From Macrotrachela quadricornifera (taxonomy: Eukaryota > Rotifera > Eurotatoria > Philodinida > Philodinidae): a DNA stretch of 64,000 bases. Under the pieces are notes generated by a model that saw nothing but the letters and a program-made list of their open reading frames with translations, was not told where the DNA came from and searched no databases. Made by a program: the position numbers and the translations under genes. Location: positions 847,069 to 911,068 of the forward strand of contig JAJEKB010021159.1 of assembly GCA_022393335.1 (NCBI GenBank), read 5' to 3'. Below, piece by piece: positions 13,614 to 24,730 of this stretch (its first letter is position 1; every line of letters begins with the position of its first letter).

Positions 13614-14185
13614 GCTGTTATATTATTAATAAAAGACCTCACTAATGTATGTGTTAGTTTTTAACAAGACAATATACTGTCACACTGAATCTGAAGAAAT
13701 GAAGTCTCAACGCAACCACCTTCAATTCTATCATTTTTGTCAAATATAACCTCGTCAGTACAGCTGCTTTAACACTAAAATGTGGAGCTCACATACCTCC
13801 TTACGTGTCATTACATTCACAAAAAGAATCTTACGTTAACAGCATCATTTAGAGAGTCTAAAATGTTTTGAGCGATATTATGACTTAGCCGCTATTTCTT
13901 GTTGCTAGAAAAGTCTATCTATGACCTGCTACCTCGTAGTACTACTATAGAAACCTACTCAAAATAGGCATATTAGCGTTTTGAAAAATATCTTAGAGGA
14001 TAAATACCGGTCGTTTTCAAAGTTATTTTTAGTTTAGTATGAGAAATTTATTAGCATACACAGTAATAAATTAATTTCAATGTTATTCAGACATAAGAGA
14101 ATCAACATTTATTATTATCTTTTAGAATCGATATATCATTACAGGTAGAAAATGAACTTTATGTAATCGTTTTTTGCACACAACT

Positions 14186-14528
14186 CAGACAGACATGACT
14201 TTCAAAAGAATGCGTAACACTCGTTAAAAAAGTACCAAAATGCCGTTTTAACGGTCGACCATCATAAAAGCGTCATTAATTACGAATTATTAACGCATTT
14301 TTACGAAGTTATTTTAGACAGCATTCTACTGTGTTAAAATTTACCTCGTTATTACTTGTTGATTAGTGGGATTTAACGTCATTTTACGCGCCATCTCGTC
14401 AGATCTAACGTGTTGAAATACGTTAAATTGTGAACGAGCAACAAAAAACGGGAAAAGCGCATATTTTAACGCGTTAAAACGCCTTAAAATGTGTGCTTTT
14501 CCCAATTTTTTTGGATGTTTGTCTGTCT
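14186..14528. mobile_element. Small inverted-end insertion (about 343 bp)
   Basis: Begins CAGACAGACA and ends TGTTTGTCTGTCT, and interrupts sequence that is continuous in copy A near 4885-4910. The interior is full of GCGTTAAAACG-type motifs in both directions. The superfamily is undetermined; no clear target duplication was seen. Confidence 0.55.
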
Positions 14529-14835
14529 AAGGATTTTTTTATATCTCAAGTGTTTAAGTACAATTATATTTATTGAATTCATACATACTAGTACTATAAA
14601 TTGGCAATATCTTATCATTCAATTTTCGTTGTAAATCTGACACCAGAGATGTTCATGTTACCTTGAAAGACTTTTTAAAAATACTATTACGATAATATAA
14701 GCAGATTTTCATTCGTCATAAACATCTGTGTTTGACTTACGTCACTAATTTATACTAGTACTTGTTTTAAGATCAATTAATTCTATATATAGATTTTAAC
14801 TTTTTCTTTGTTTATTAAGCATTCAAATCTTTGTT

Positions 14836-15869
14836 ATGCTTAATAATTACGACAAAAACGTTGGTTTTATCCTAAGTTCAACGATACTTGGTAGTTTTTC
14901 ATTTGCATGTTTAACATCATGCATAATCTTGATTATCATCTTATATCATCTATGTTATAAACGTATAGAACGAGAAGAAAAAATGACTTTTTTTCTTTGT
15001 TCTAATATTTATCTTGCAATTTTAATATATTCATCAGTATTTGTATCAATGATGATTCGAACAATATTAGGCGATTTAAATGGGCAATCTTTTGATTCAC
15101 CAGGGTGTTTATTCGCAGGATTTATGGCTCTTATTATGCTTAATATGATGTACATGACTTTTATAAATCAAGTAACTAAAATATAATGTAAATATAAAAA
15201 AAGATGATTTATCTTTATATTTTTTAGGCATTGTATCGTCTAGTTCGAATTGTTTATCCGCAATATAGATGGCTTCAAGATATAAAATTATATATGATTT
15301 TACCCGTTATAGAATTGATATTTATATGTGCTCTTCTATGTGCCATTATTCCTTGGAATGAAGTTATGTATTTAGTAAATGATCATTTTTGTTATGCATC
15401 ATACACAAATATTCTTGGTATTCTATGGGTAGCATTTTCTATTTATATCTTACCATTTCTATTTTTATTAATTATATATATTCGTATAACAATATTTCTT
15501 CGACGACAACCGTATCATCGAGTATTAGCATTGAAACAACGACAAGCTCGAGATTTTCTTGTTATTCAACGTATTATTATTATTGTTACTTTGTTACTTG
15601 TTCTTGGAGTACCAGGAATGACTCTTATATTAATGTTTATTATAACTGGTCACGAGCATCCTCTCAGTTATCGTATTTCATTTATTCCAGTTGGCCTATC
15701 TGCAGCAGGATTGAGTGCTGTATTACCATTTTCTATTCCTCAATTAAATAGAATTTTTCACAGAATATGGAGAAGAAATCGAGTCAGACCTTTCGGTGAC
15801 AATTTAGCAACCCGACCGAACATTATGACGATTGGAAACGACCATACACCGTCGTTTCGGCTGACGTAA
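14836..15869 (+). CDS. Rhodopsin-like 7TM G-protein-coupled receptor, copy B
   Basis: Exons 14836-15171 and 15228-15869 flank a 56-nt intron (15172-15227) and give 325 residues. The seven hydrophobic segments, the RIVYP motif after helix 3, the basic KQRQARDF loop and the LPFSIPQLN end of helix 7 are all kept. It is a direct duplicate of the receptor at 7635. Most differences lie in helices 2, 3 and 7 and in the tail. The last ~25 residues differ because the 3' end lies at the edge of a later CpG-rich insertion, which supplied a new C-terminus and stop. No disabling change was seen. The ligand is unknown. Confidence 0.8.
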
Positions 15870-16640
15870 ATGGCAAAAGTACATTCGTATATGCGTCGTA
15901 CTACGGTCGTACGTTGTCGGATCGTATACGACGAAAAACAAACATCATTTACATTAAAACTTGCGCCGTAATACGGCCGTTTTCTGACGAACATGACAGT
16001 ATACGCCGACGTTTACTATCGTATCCAGACGTAACCGACCGTCGAAAGCCGCGGATTGTAATGGAAGCATTTTGATTTTTAATGACTTGCGAAAAGATTT
16101 AATTTCTGAGAACTCATATCTATCTTACCGAAAGCTACGTCGATACAAGCGATTTCAACGGATTTCACGTAGGACTCGCTAACATTTCTCCAATAGAAGA
16201 AATCGTAGTGAAAGGCAAAGAGGGCACTTATACATATAGTGTATTTCTGCTAAACAAAACGGTGAATGAATGTTTGACCAGCATTCTAGGAAGAAATTTT
16301 GAACTTCAAATCGGGAATTTTTGAGTAAAACCAGCCGAGGGAACAAACCCTTTTCTTGAGTAATAATGATATCTATTGATTTTTGTCAAGAAATGAAAGA
16401 AATTGTCAAAGAGTCACAGAAATCAGTTTGTTTTCTCTTGAGAACAAGCGTCTAATTAACTAGTTAGTTAGAATGTGAATTTATTGTGGTAAATTGTTTT
16501 CTAATAAGGTACTTTGCAGAAAAGATGGCGTCGATGTCAGAAGCTCTTATAAATATTTATACTATTTTTGACAGATCTGAGAAAAGTACTAGAAAGCTCA
16601 CCTCTTATGACTGCCGTAAACGATCACTGTAAACAGCTGT
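15870..16640. other. Copy-B-specific insertion, CpG-rich at its left
   Basis: Copy A runs directly from the receptor stop to TTTTTCGTTGTACAATTTT (8649 on), whereas in B that flank resumes near 16640. The first ~220 bp (about 15829-16050) is rich in CpG and in TACGGTCGTA-like half-palindromes, also seen near 47690. No gene is supported. Confidence 0.5.
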
Positions 16641-17032
16641 CGTTTTTCGTTGTACAATTTTGTCTATGTATTTGTATGATCTATCGTATTAATTGTAAAA
16701 CATTGGCTCTCAGATTTATTCATCGTTGTCTTTATTTGTATTATTTCGAATGAAAAATATTATAATATTCGTTTCTATATTTGTTGTCTCAATTATTTTT
16801 GTTGTATATCATGTAAAAAGAATATATATTTCATGGTTGACCGTGTCACGTAACAAAAATGTAATAGTTTCTTTAAAATAGAAGAGACATATATGTCATG
16901 CTTGACACTTAAATTCAAGTATTCTTGCACATAAACCGAACACGAAGTCGGAAGATGAAGGACACTTTAACTTTAAAGTTCGACACTACACTATAAAAGA
17001 TCGGTTCCATACGAAATCCCCCCCCCCCCCCC

Positions 17033-17271
17033 AAAATGGTTCTGTAGACGACAAAAACCTTCCAGATGAGTTAAAATGTCGAAAGAAACGGCTTTCAAAA
17101 TCTACGAAACTTCTTTATGCACCTTACGGAGCTTAAAAACGTTTCGTGGAAGATAGTTCTTCACCCGAATACACCGTAAGAACCTTCAAGGTTTCGTAGA
17201 TTTCGAAAACCGTTTCTTTCGATATTTGAACTCATTTGGAAGTTTTTTGTCATCTATGGAATCGATTTTTT
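17033..17271. repeat. Long imperfect hairpin downstream of receptor B
   Basis: Counterpart of 9041-9232, with a larger loop (about 45 extra bases near 17145-17190) that is absent from copy A. It is preceded by a C tract (about 17019-17032). Confidence 0.75.
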
Positions 17272-17696
17272 AAAGAGCGTAAGCTCGAACGAAAACGCGA
17301 TGTGCTCACCGTTGATGGACGCAGTTTGAAAAAAAACTTGATAACATATAGATTAGTTGCAGTATTCGAAAACCACTGAGTTTTACAATATTATATTTTG
17401 GCGAACTTCTTAATACAAACCGCGATCTTCATACATTATCCCAACATATGTCATTGTTCCGAACAATGTGGTCTTAGTGTATTCCTAGATTTTTTTTATG
17501 CAGTTTTGTTCATTATGATATATCATAGGAATTTAGACACTTATAATTGTGATTTGATAAAGAAAATCTTATTTGAATTATATTATTTTGAGGGTGTGAG
17601 GGGTGAGGTTATAGCTGTGAGTGAGTGTCCGGGGTGCGGGTGGAGATGAGAATATAGGTGAGGGTGTGAAAGAGCCGATATATGTAGGCTACGAGG

Positions 17697-17771
17697 AAAT
17701 GCTACCGACAGCATCCGGCATGTAGCATCCTCGAGTCAGCATCCTGCAGGCAGCATCCTATAGTAGCATCC
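17697..17771. repeat. 14-nt periodic array ending in CAGCATCC
   Basis: GCATCC recurs at 17711, 17725, 17739, 17753 and 17766, so the period is 14, 14, 14 and 13 nt. It starts just after the end of duplication copy B and a GT-rich stretch (17590-17660). Confidence 0.7.
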
Positions 17772-18447
17772 TTAATCTATCATATAGTAATAGTTGAAAA
17801 GTTAAAAACTCGAGTAAAATTTTAATACTCGAAACGAGTTAACGAGTTCTACACTACTGTTGAATTGATCAATATCAAGCAAATCTAGAGAATACTTTTT
17901 TAGATTCGACAAAAGTTTATTTTTGTAACTGTTTATTGCGTTCTAATCAAACATTCGGTAGAGACATTTGCCTAATAAAGATGTAAAATTAGTACATCAT
18001 GGTATTTGAGTTGACATTCATCTATCTCTATATCGATTTCTAATAATTTTCATAACTCAATAAGCCTGCGAAAAACGATCCTTCTCATCTTCGAATTCGA
18101 CCGAGATATTGATGATACAAATCTATACAGCAAAACTTGGCAACAAATGGCTTGTATCTTCTGGAAGTATCGTGTCAAACAACGGGCGGACGGACAGACA
18201 TACTGACCGAATCTAACAGTATACTCACTTTTTGAGTACATAAAAAGCGCTTCTTATAGATATCAACAGCAGAAAAATAGGTTTTTTTTAAAAGAATATA
18301 GTGGAATAAGCAATAAGCGAAAATGAAAATCTTTTCGATGTGAAAAACAATAACTTGAATGTGAATACTATACAAGAGATTTAAACTTTTCAGATATTAC
18401 ATGAAGAAGATAAAGAGTTTTGCTTTTCATTAGGATGATTTACCCTT
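17772..18447. other. Intergenic, nothing recognised
   Basis: AT-rich DNA downstream of the glutamate receptor pseudogene. Short open frames here lack recognisable motifs. Confidence 0.4.
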
Positions 18448-21140
18448 TCAATTGTTTCTTTGAAAAACAGTCTGTTTCGAAACTTTAATAAGCATCCATA
18501 TTTTTTTGTAAATGAGTCGTTTTTTCCATATAAATAAAAATAATGATAAAACACAAATGATTGCAAATGTAAGAAATAATCCACCCATTGAATCGATTCC
18601 CATTGCAGTTGAGACTTCCTCTGTTTCCAGACAAGCTTTTGATTGAAACTATTTTACTCTTAAGTTATTCAATACACCTAATTCTCTTGATGCTAAAACA
18701 TGAACATCTAAATCTTTAGCGTATAACCATTGTTTAGGTGTAACAATACGAAGTGGACCTCTATCGAAGCCTTCCCCAACTAACGTTAAAGTACAATAAA
18801 TATTATTGGTAATATATTCTCCACCACCAATACTAGCGACACCAACATCATTAATGCCTGAGAGTAAACCATCATATAATTGTTGTCGAGAGTTTAATTG
18901 ATAAAAGTTTCGATTTCCATTAGAGATTTCTCGTAAAAAATATTCTTCATCAGCTGTACCTGTGCGAACACCAACACGACTAAGTGGAATTTTTCCATTT
19001 TTAATATCATCAATTCCATCAATGATACCTTTTAACTTCTTTATTGTTAAATCAGATGCTAAATTAGCAGTATAGGATGCTAGTAAGATCAAACTTAAAA
19101 TGTATAAAACGACAGTTAATAATCGTCCAGCAGCTGTTTGAACAGAAAACTCAACTCCATATCCCATTACTGTTCCAATCGAATACCAAAAACTCATTGC
19201 ACCTGCAGAAGGGATTGATCGTTCACGTAATGATTCGTTCTCACGTTTCTCTAATAAATAAAATAAAATAAAATACTTGCCACAATACATGTACCTAAAA
19301 CCAATAACCATAGATTTCGTGAAAATGGTTTTAAATATGATAATAAGTCAATATCAGGCACCAATTCTCTTCGCATCATAAGACAGAGTGCCTCATCAAA
19401 TATAGGACTAGAAAAGCCAATGAGTTCTCTTCGTACACTGGTAACTTTGAGATCAGCAACGACGATATCATAAACATCACTAGCTACTGCTTGAACTAAT
19501 TGATTATAAGTCGTATTTGGTGTTGCTAATTGAATATCTGTCATAAATTCTATTCTATCACGTAAACGTTCAATCAATTCAGGTACATAACCAACTAATT
19601 TTGTTACATTTTTTCCAGTTGAATCTAAGATAGTGTTGACCATTGTAAATGGTGGTGATTCAAACACACCAATTCGTAAGGTAACATCTGTAAGTATTGC
19701 TCGATCCGTTGGAATAGTCAACACATTACCTGGCCAGAAAATAATATTTGCTCCTGACAATGAATATATTGTCCAATCATCTGGATATGCATATTTTAAC
19801 ACAGGAATCAAATGAATATCATTTCCATTTGATTGAATATTTTGTGCATAGTAATATAAACCATTGATTCGATCAGTTGTATTTTCAGTAAATCGTATAG
19901 GACCTGAAACTCCAAGAAATTTCATTGAATTAATTGTATTCAACATTGAGTTAGATTGAACAAAGCGACGATCATAACAATAAGATGATCCAGTAAATGA
20001 TAAACATGAATGATTTTCAGTTGTTAAACAAAGTTTTTGTAATGATTGAATCAATGACCATGTGGCATCAAATGCAAATAATGCATATGGATTGACATTG
20101 ATGGAACCAGGAAATGTTTCTGGTTCATATTGTTGCCAAAGTTGATATGCAGCATTTAACAATGTCGTATTGATTGGTGCATTAATGATACTTCTTGTGA
20201 CAGGTTCAACACTCAACATTCCAACTAATTTTTCATGAAATGATCGATGAAATGAAGTGAGTGGAACAGTTGCACTGACTATCCATGTAAATTGTGGACC
20301 AACAACATCAGAAACAAGAGCATTTTGTAAAACTAATTCTGTAAATTCTACTGAAACCCATAGAATAACAATTCGAGCTGCACTATTTCTTAAAGAATCT
20401 TTCAAGTCACCTTTAATCTTTAATGTACCAATATCGAAGATAACAAAATCTCTAATCGTGAGATTATATTTAGTAAATGTTTCACCGATAATCTTTGCTC
20501 CTCCTTCACCAAATGCATCATTTTGATAAATGATGACACATGATGTCCAATTATATCGAAGAAATAATTTGGTAATTGCCAATGCAGTTGTATTATCCGA
20601 AGGAACTGTTCGATAAAAAGTGCGATAAGTATTACGATCTGAGAGAGCAGGATCAGTTGCAGAATATGAGATAACAGGTATACCAATTCTTTTACCGAAA
20701 ATAGCAACTTGATGAGCATCCCGAGAATATGCTGGACCAATAATACCAAGAATATTTGAAGAAGATATTGCTTGACATACTTGGCTAAGAACATTAATCA
20801 CATCTCCATTAGTTTGTACTGATTGATATTGTATGAGTTGACCTTCAATAGTGATATTATATTGTTGGGAAAGCATGACAGCTGCTTGAAACATCGCGCG
20901 AGAATAAACAGATAATTCACTAGTTTCATTTGCATTTTCTGCATCTGGAAAAAGGCCTAATAGTGTGACATTAGAAGTACTTGGCGGTGGCCATATTGCC
21001 ATCACATAATGTTGAATATGTAGAATGTAAAAGAGCAACCATCGAACATAATGCCAATATATCATTATTATGTTTGGTAAAACGTTTATAATCAATGAAG
21101 TTACAATATCGCGAATGAATTCAACGTATGAAAGTTGCAC
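18448..21140 (-). pseudogene. Ionotropic glutamate receptor with K-channel-like pore, broken
   Basis: An intronless reading frame of about 895 codons. In order: N-terminal hydrophobic stretch, extracellular ligand-binding-protein-like domain (about 55-440), S1 binding lobe (LRIGVFESPPF to SVRRELIGFSSPI), M1, a pore with TVMGYG, M3 with SYTANLA, S2 lobe, and M4 (GGLFLTFAIICVLS). The GYG pore resembles the potassium-selective AvGluR1 of Adineta vaga. Two lesions are visible. The frame is lost at 19255-19275, where one extra TTTTA repeat unit follows M1; removing 5 bp restores LFYLLEKREN. A TAG at 18651-18649 replaces the Trp expected in KWFQ, just before M4. The tail then runs open to TGA at 18450-18448. 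Start chosen at the first ATG of the frame; a signal peptide is not clear-cut. Confidence 0.88.
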
Positions 21141-21196
21141 CTAAAAAACAAATCAAGAGACGACATTTTATTAGGATACGAAAATGTTTATTTGCC

Positions 21197-21293
21197 CATG
21201 TTATTATCACCAATAAAATGCTCGATTTACCATGAAAATTTTTTTTTTTTCATTTTCATGGTGAATCAGCATTTTATTGGCGATAATTACATG
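21197..21293. repeat. Near-perfect 97-bp hairpin
   Basis: CATGTTATTATCACCAATAA... pairs with the complement ending at 21293, with arms of about 32 and 38 nt around a T-rich centre (21239-21250). It lies just upstream of the glutamate receptor reading frame. It could be a tiny foldback or a structured 5' element. Confidence 0.75.
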
Positions 21294-24200
21294 ATGATGC
21301 AGTGACTGACTATGTGGATGATTTTGTCTCATTTAACAAGGACAAGTTACGCTCGTCTAAGGACTCGCTCGGCTCTTTTTCGTAGAAGTGCTGTTTATGA
21401 ACTCTCAGCAAATTATTCATTTACACGATTTGAAAAAGCAAAAATAAATTAAAACTCACTTCGGATCCGGGTTCAGCATCATTGATTATCCTTCTGACAA
21501 GTTTTATCAAAACACACATCCCATTAGTAACCCTTACTACTACTAGAATTTACTAGTAGAATTACTAGAAACCAATAGTAGATTCGGATTTCTAACCCCC
21601 GATTACCGTTTGGGCAAGTTTTATCCATAATATCATTTAATTAGCAAATCAATTGAGAAACAGATCAACCTATTTTCATGTAGAATACAAATAAATCTGC
21701 TAGTCTCAACTCTTGCTTTTTCAGCAATCGATCTTTTTATTGAAGAGATTATAATGCAGTATTTTTTTGAATCGCCGACGCGTTTCGTGTTTATTAATGA
21801 AAATCACAAAACAGCAAAAAGTGAAGAAAATTAACAGGAAATTATTTTATTTTTAAACAAAAGTCTCATTTGGAAGAATGTAAAGAAATATTCTTAGGAA
21901 TATGAACTTAAGTATTGATATAATCGAATAAATGATGTGTTGGAAATGAAGAAGAATATAATAGAATATATAGAAAACATAGTTTTCAAACATTTATTTA
22001 TTTCTCTAGACACAAAAATTTTGCTAGTACTTTTCTTCCATAATCGTTATGAAATCCTAAAGATATTCTCACATTTATTATTTTGATTAATCAACAAATA
22101 AGTTAGAGTGGCATTAATCGAATATATAATCTATATTTTAAATAGATCTCACATTCGAACAAATTCAATCATTCAATTTTTGATTAAAAAACTTCCAGAG
22201 AATTCTATATGGATCCAAATTTTTCATTCATTCAAGATCATTTTAAATAGACTCACATGTTCTTTTTGGACAAAACACCTCCTCGTGATGTTTCCTCGAC
22301 CATTGCAACGAGCCGATGAAATAAGTAAAAATATTTTCAGATATGCATCACATAGATAAATATATCGTAAATGACTTTATTGTTCCAACTTTCTCCTAAG
22401 AAATCTCAAAAGACTTATCTTCGTTTAAATACAGATATCCGCCACGAATTCTTCGAAAAACATATTTAAGCAAAATATATTTTCATGAATAAAGACTTCG
22501 ATTTCAGCTCTTATTTTCTGATCTTTCTCGATAAATTTTTTGTACTTACTGAAATATATTCAGGTGAATAGATTTGTTCGAACGATAGATGTTAGTTTAT
22601 TAAAAAAAAGACATGAAAATATTTAAAAAAAAATCAAAAATCATCTTTAAAGAAAATATTGTGTTGACCATCCATTTAAATTTTTATTCAATAAATTGTT
22701 TCTCTTTGTTTGTTCTAACATTAAAATATCGAAGTATATTATTTATTTATTTTTAATATAATGCAAATCAATTTCAAATATTGTAGTTTATTATTTTGAG
22801 TAAATAACGTCATCCCTTTTCTTTTACTTGTCTTACCTTTACTTCATTGAGCTAAAAATACTCAGGCACCTTTTTTTTAAAATTATTGATTCAAATTAAA
22901 ACAGAAACGAGAGAAAAAGTCAAAAGTCAATTTATTATTTGTAAGTAAAAATGAGAGACATGAGGATATAATTGTTAAATTAATAGAAATGAAGACAACA
23001 ATATAAAACAATAATTCTTTTTAGCGATTACAACATTTATTCCTATTTTAAGTATTTTATTTATTGTCCTAAGTCATATGATTAAATAATATAGAGAAAA
23101 AACAAATAAGTATGTGAAAATAATTTATTGGTTAAATATTGATTTATTTGGTAAGATTTTAGGATATATAGACTAACTGATGAAAACTCAAAAGACAAAT
23201 AGATTTTTTTTGCATGAGTAGAATTCAATAAATAGTTTTTTAAAATTATTTTTTCGTATATGAGACATTAAATGAGTAACCGCATTTATTTAAATATTAA
23301 CAATTGATTTAATAACTAACATGCATAAATACGAATTAATCCGAGATTAAAATAGAGTAAATCAATGATTGAATAGACTGAATACAATACAAAAATTGTT
23401 TTCTATTCTTCTAATAAGAGATTTCATAGGACGATATCATTCGGTATTTTTACTAATATTAAATTGTCATTATAAAAAATATTTATTTAAAGGAAATTTT
23501 CATTTTAAAATCCTATAATTATATATATTTGTACGCATGTCTATACTAGTTACGCACAATTGAATCATGTATTTTTTTTAAAATAGAAAAATCATTTTAA
23601 AAATAGTATTAATTAAAGGTTATTATCTGTTTAACTCGAATTTAAGAGTTAGAATAATACTAATGATAAGTTAACAATTATACGCAAAGATGGAATTATT
23701 TCAACTTACGAATTTTCTCATGAACTTAATCAACTATTTGTTTTGGTTATTTTTTCCAAAAATCAAGATGATATCATCGATTCTCTCTCTTGATGAATAT
23801 TTTCATTTATTGTTTTAGGTTTCGCCGTATTTGGATAGAATGTCACATGTGATTGTTAGTTAGTCAAACAATAAAATATTAAAATTCGAACAAAAATTGT
23901 ATAAAATCTATTTTAAATAAATTAATTAGACACACTTTTCAAATAGTTGTCATTCACCTGAATAATATTATCTATGAAATATTTCTCATCATAGTTGCGA
24001 TCTTTTACGTATTTTCATGCATTTTTCAAATAATTTCATAATGATTTATCAAAAGTAACTTAGACTTTATGAATTCTACGACTAATCTTTGTATAAATCG
24101 ATAATTTATTCTAAGTTCAGAATTAAATTCATACAAACAAATAAAAATTAAACGAAGATGTTTTTTTCGTTTATCACAAACATAAGTAATTTGTGACATA

Positions 24201-24730
24201 AAAATGATTCTAATTGATCAATCTCAGCATGAGATACATAATCCATGGATATTGTAATTAGCCTATATGAGACAATACTCTTGTCAAGCACATTGTTAAT
24301 CTCTTATTTTCTAGACTATATCATTATATTCTCACCCTTGCTTATTTTTTTATTTTTTCACATCAATAGTTTGAATAGAAAGTTTGATGCTTCATTTATT
24401 TATAAAGCAATGTTGATCTACTGAATAAAGTAAACTGTAAATCCGATGTCGTTGCTCTTTCTATTGATGCACACTATAGTTTGATAACTACTATTGTTCT
24501 CAAAACATACGTTTTATTGTATTTTTTTTCGCGACGATATTAATCTTCTCTCTTTTGCATAAGATAGAGTATATATGCTTATTCATTTTTTCATTCATTT
24601 GGTTTTATCAATGTTATCGAGGCAAAAATGGCCAGTGTGAGATCAACTCCATATGATGTGTTTTGACTAATTTCATCCTTGACACATAGAAACCTTAAAT
24701 ATTCGGTGCTTTGCAGTTTATTCATTTTTC
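21294..24730. other. 3.4-kb AT-rich desert
   Basis: Very AT-rich, with no supported coding exon, RNA gene or mobile element end. The last ~200 bp should include the esterase promoter; a TATATATG stretch lies at about 24569-24577. Confidence 0.45.

Larger units (their letters stand above)
12732..17589. repeat. Segmental duplication copy B
   Basis: Matches copy A (3409-9548) block by block, but with its own insertions: a hAT MITE at 13074-13613, a foldback at about 14186-14528, and about 800 bp at about 15829-16638. Homology ends at TTATATTATTTT (17589), where A continues with unrelated sequence. Confidence 0.8.

Noticed and set aside
17697..17771. Possible CRISPR-like array
   Set aside because: Period of 14 nt, no spacers, eukaryotic context; a simple tandem repeat.
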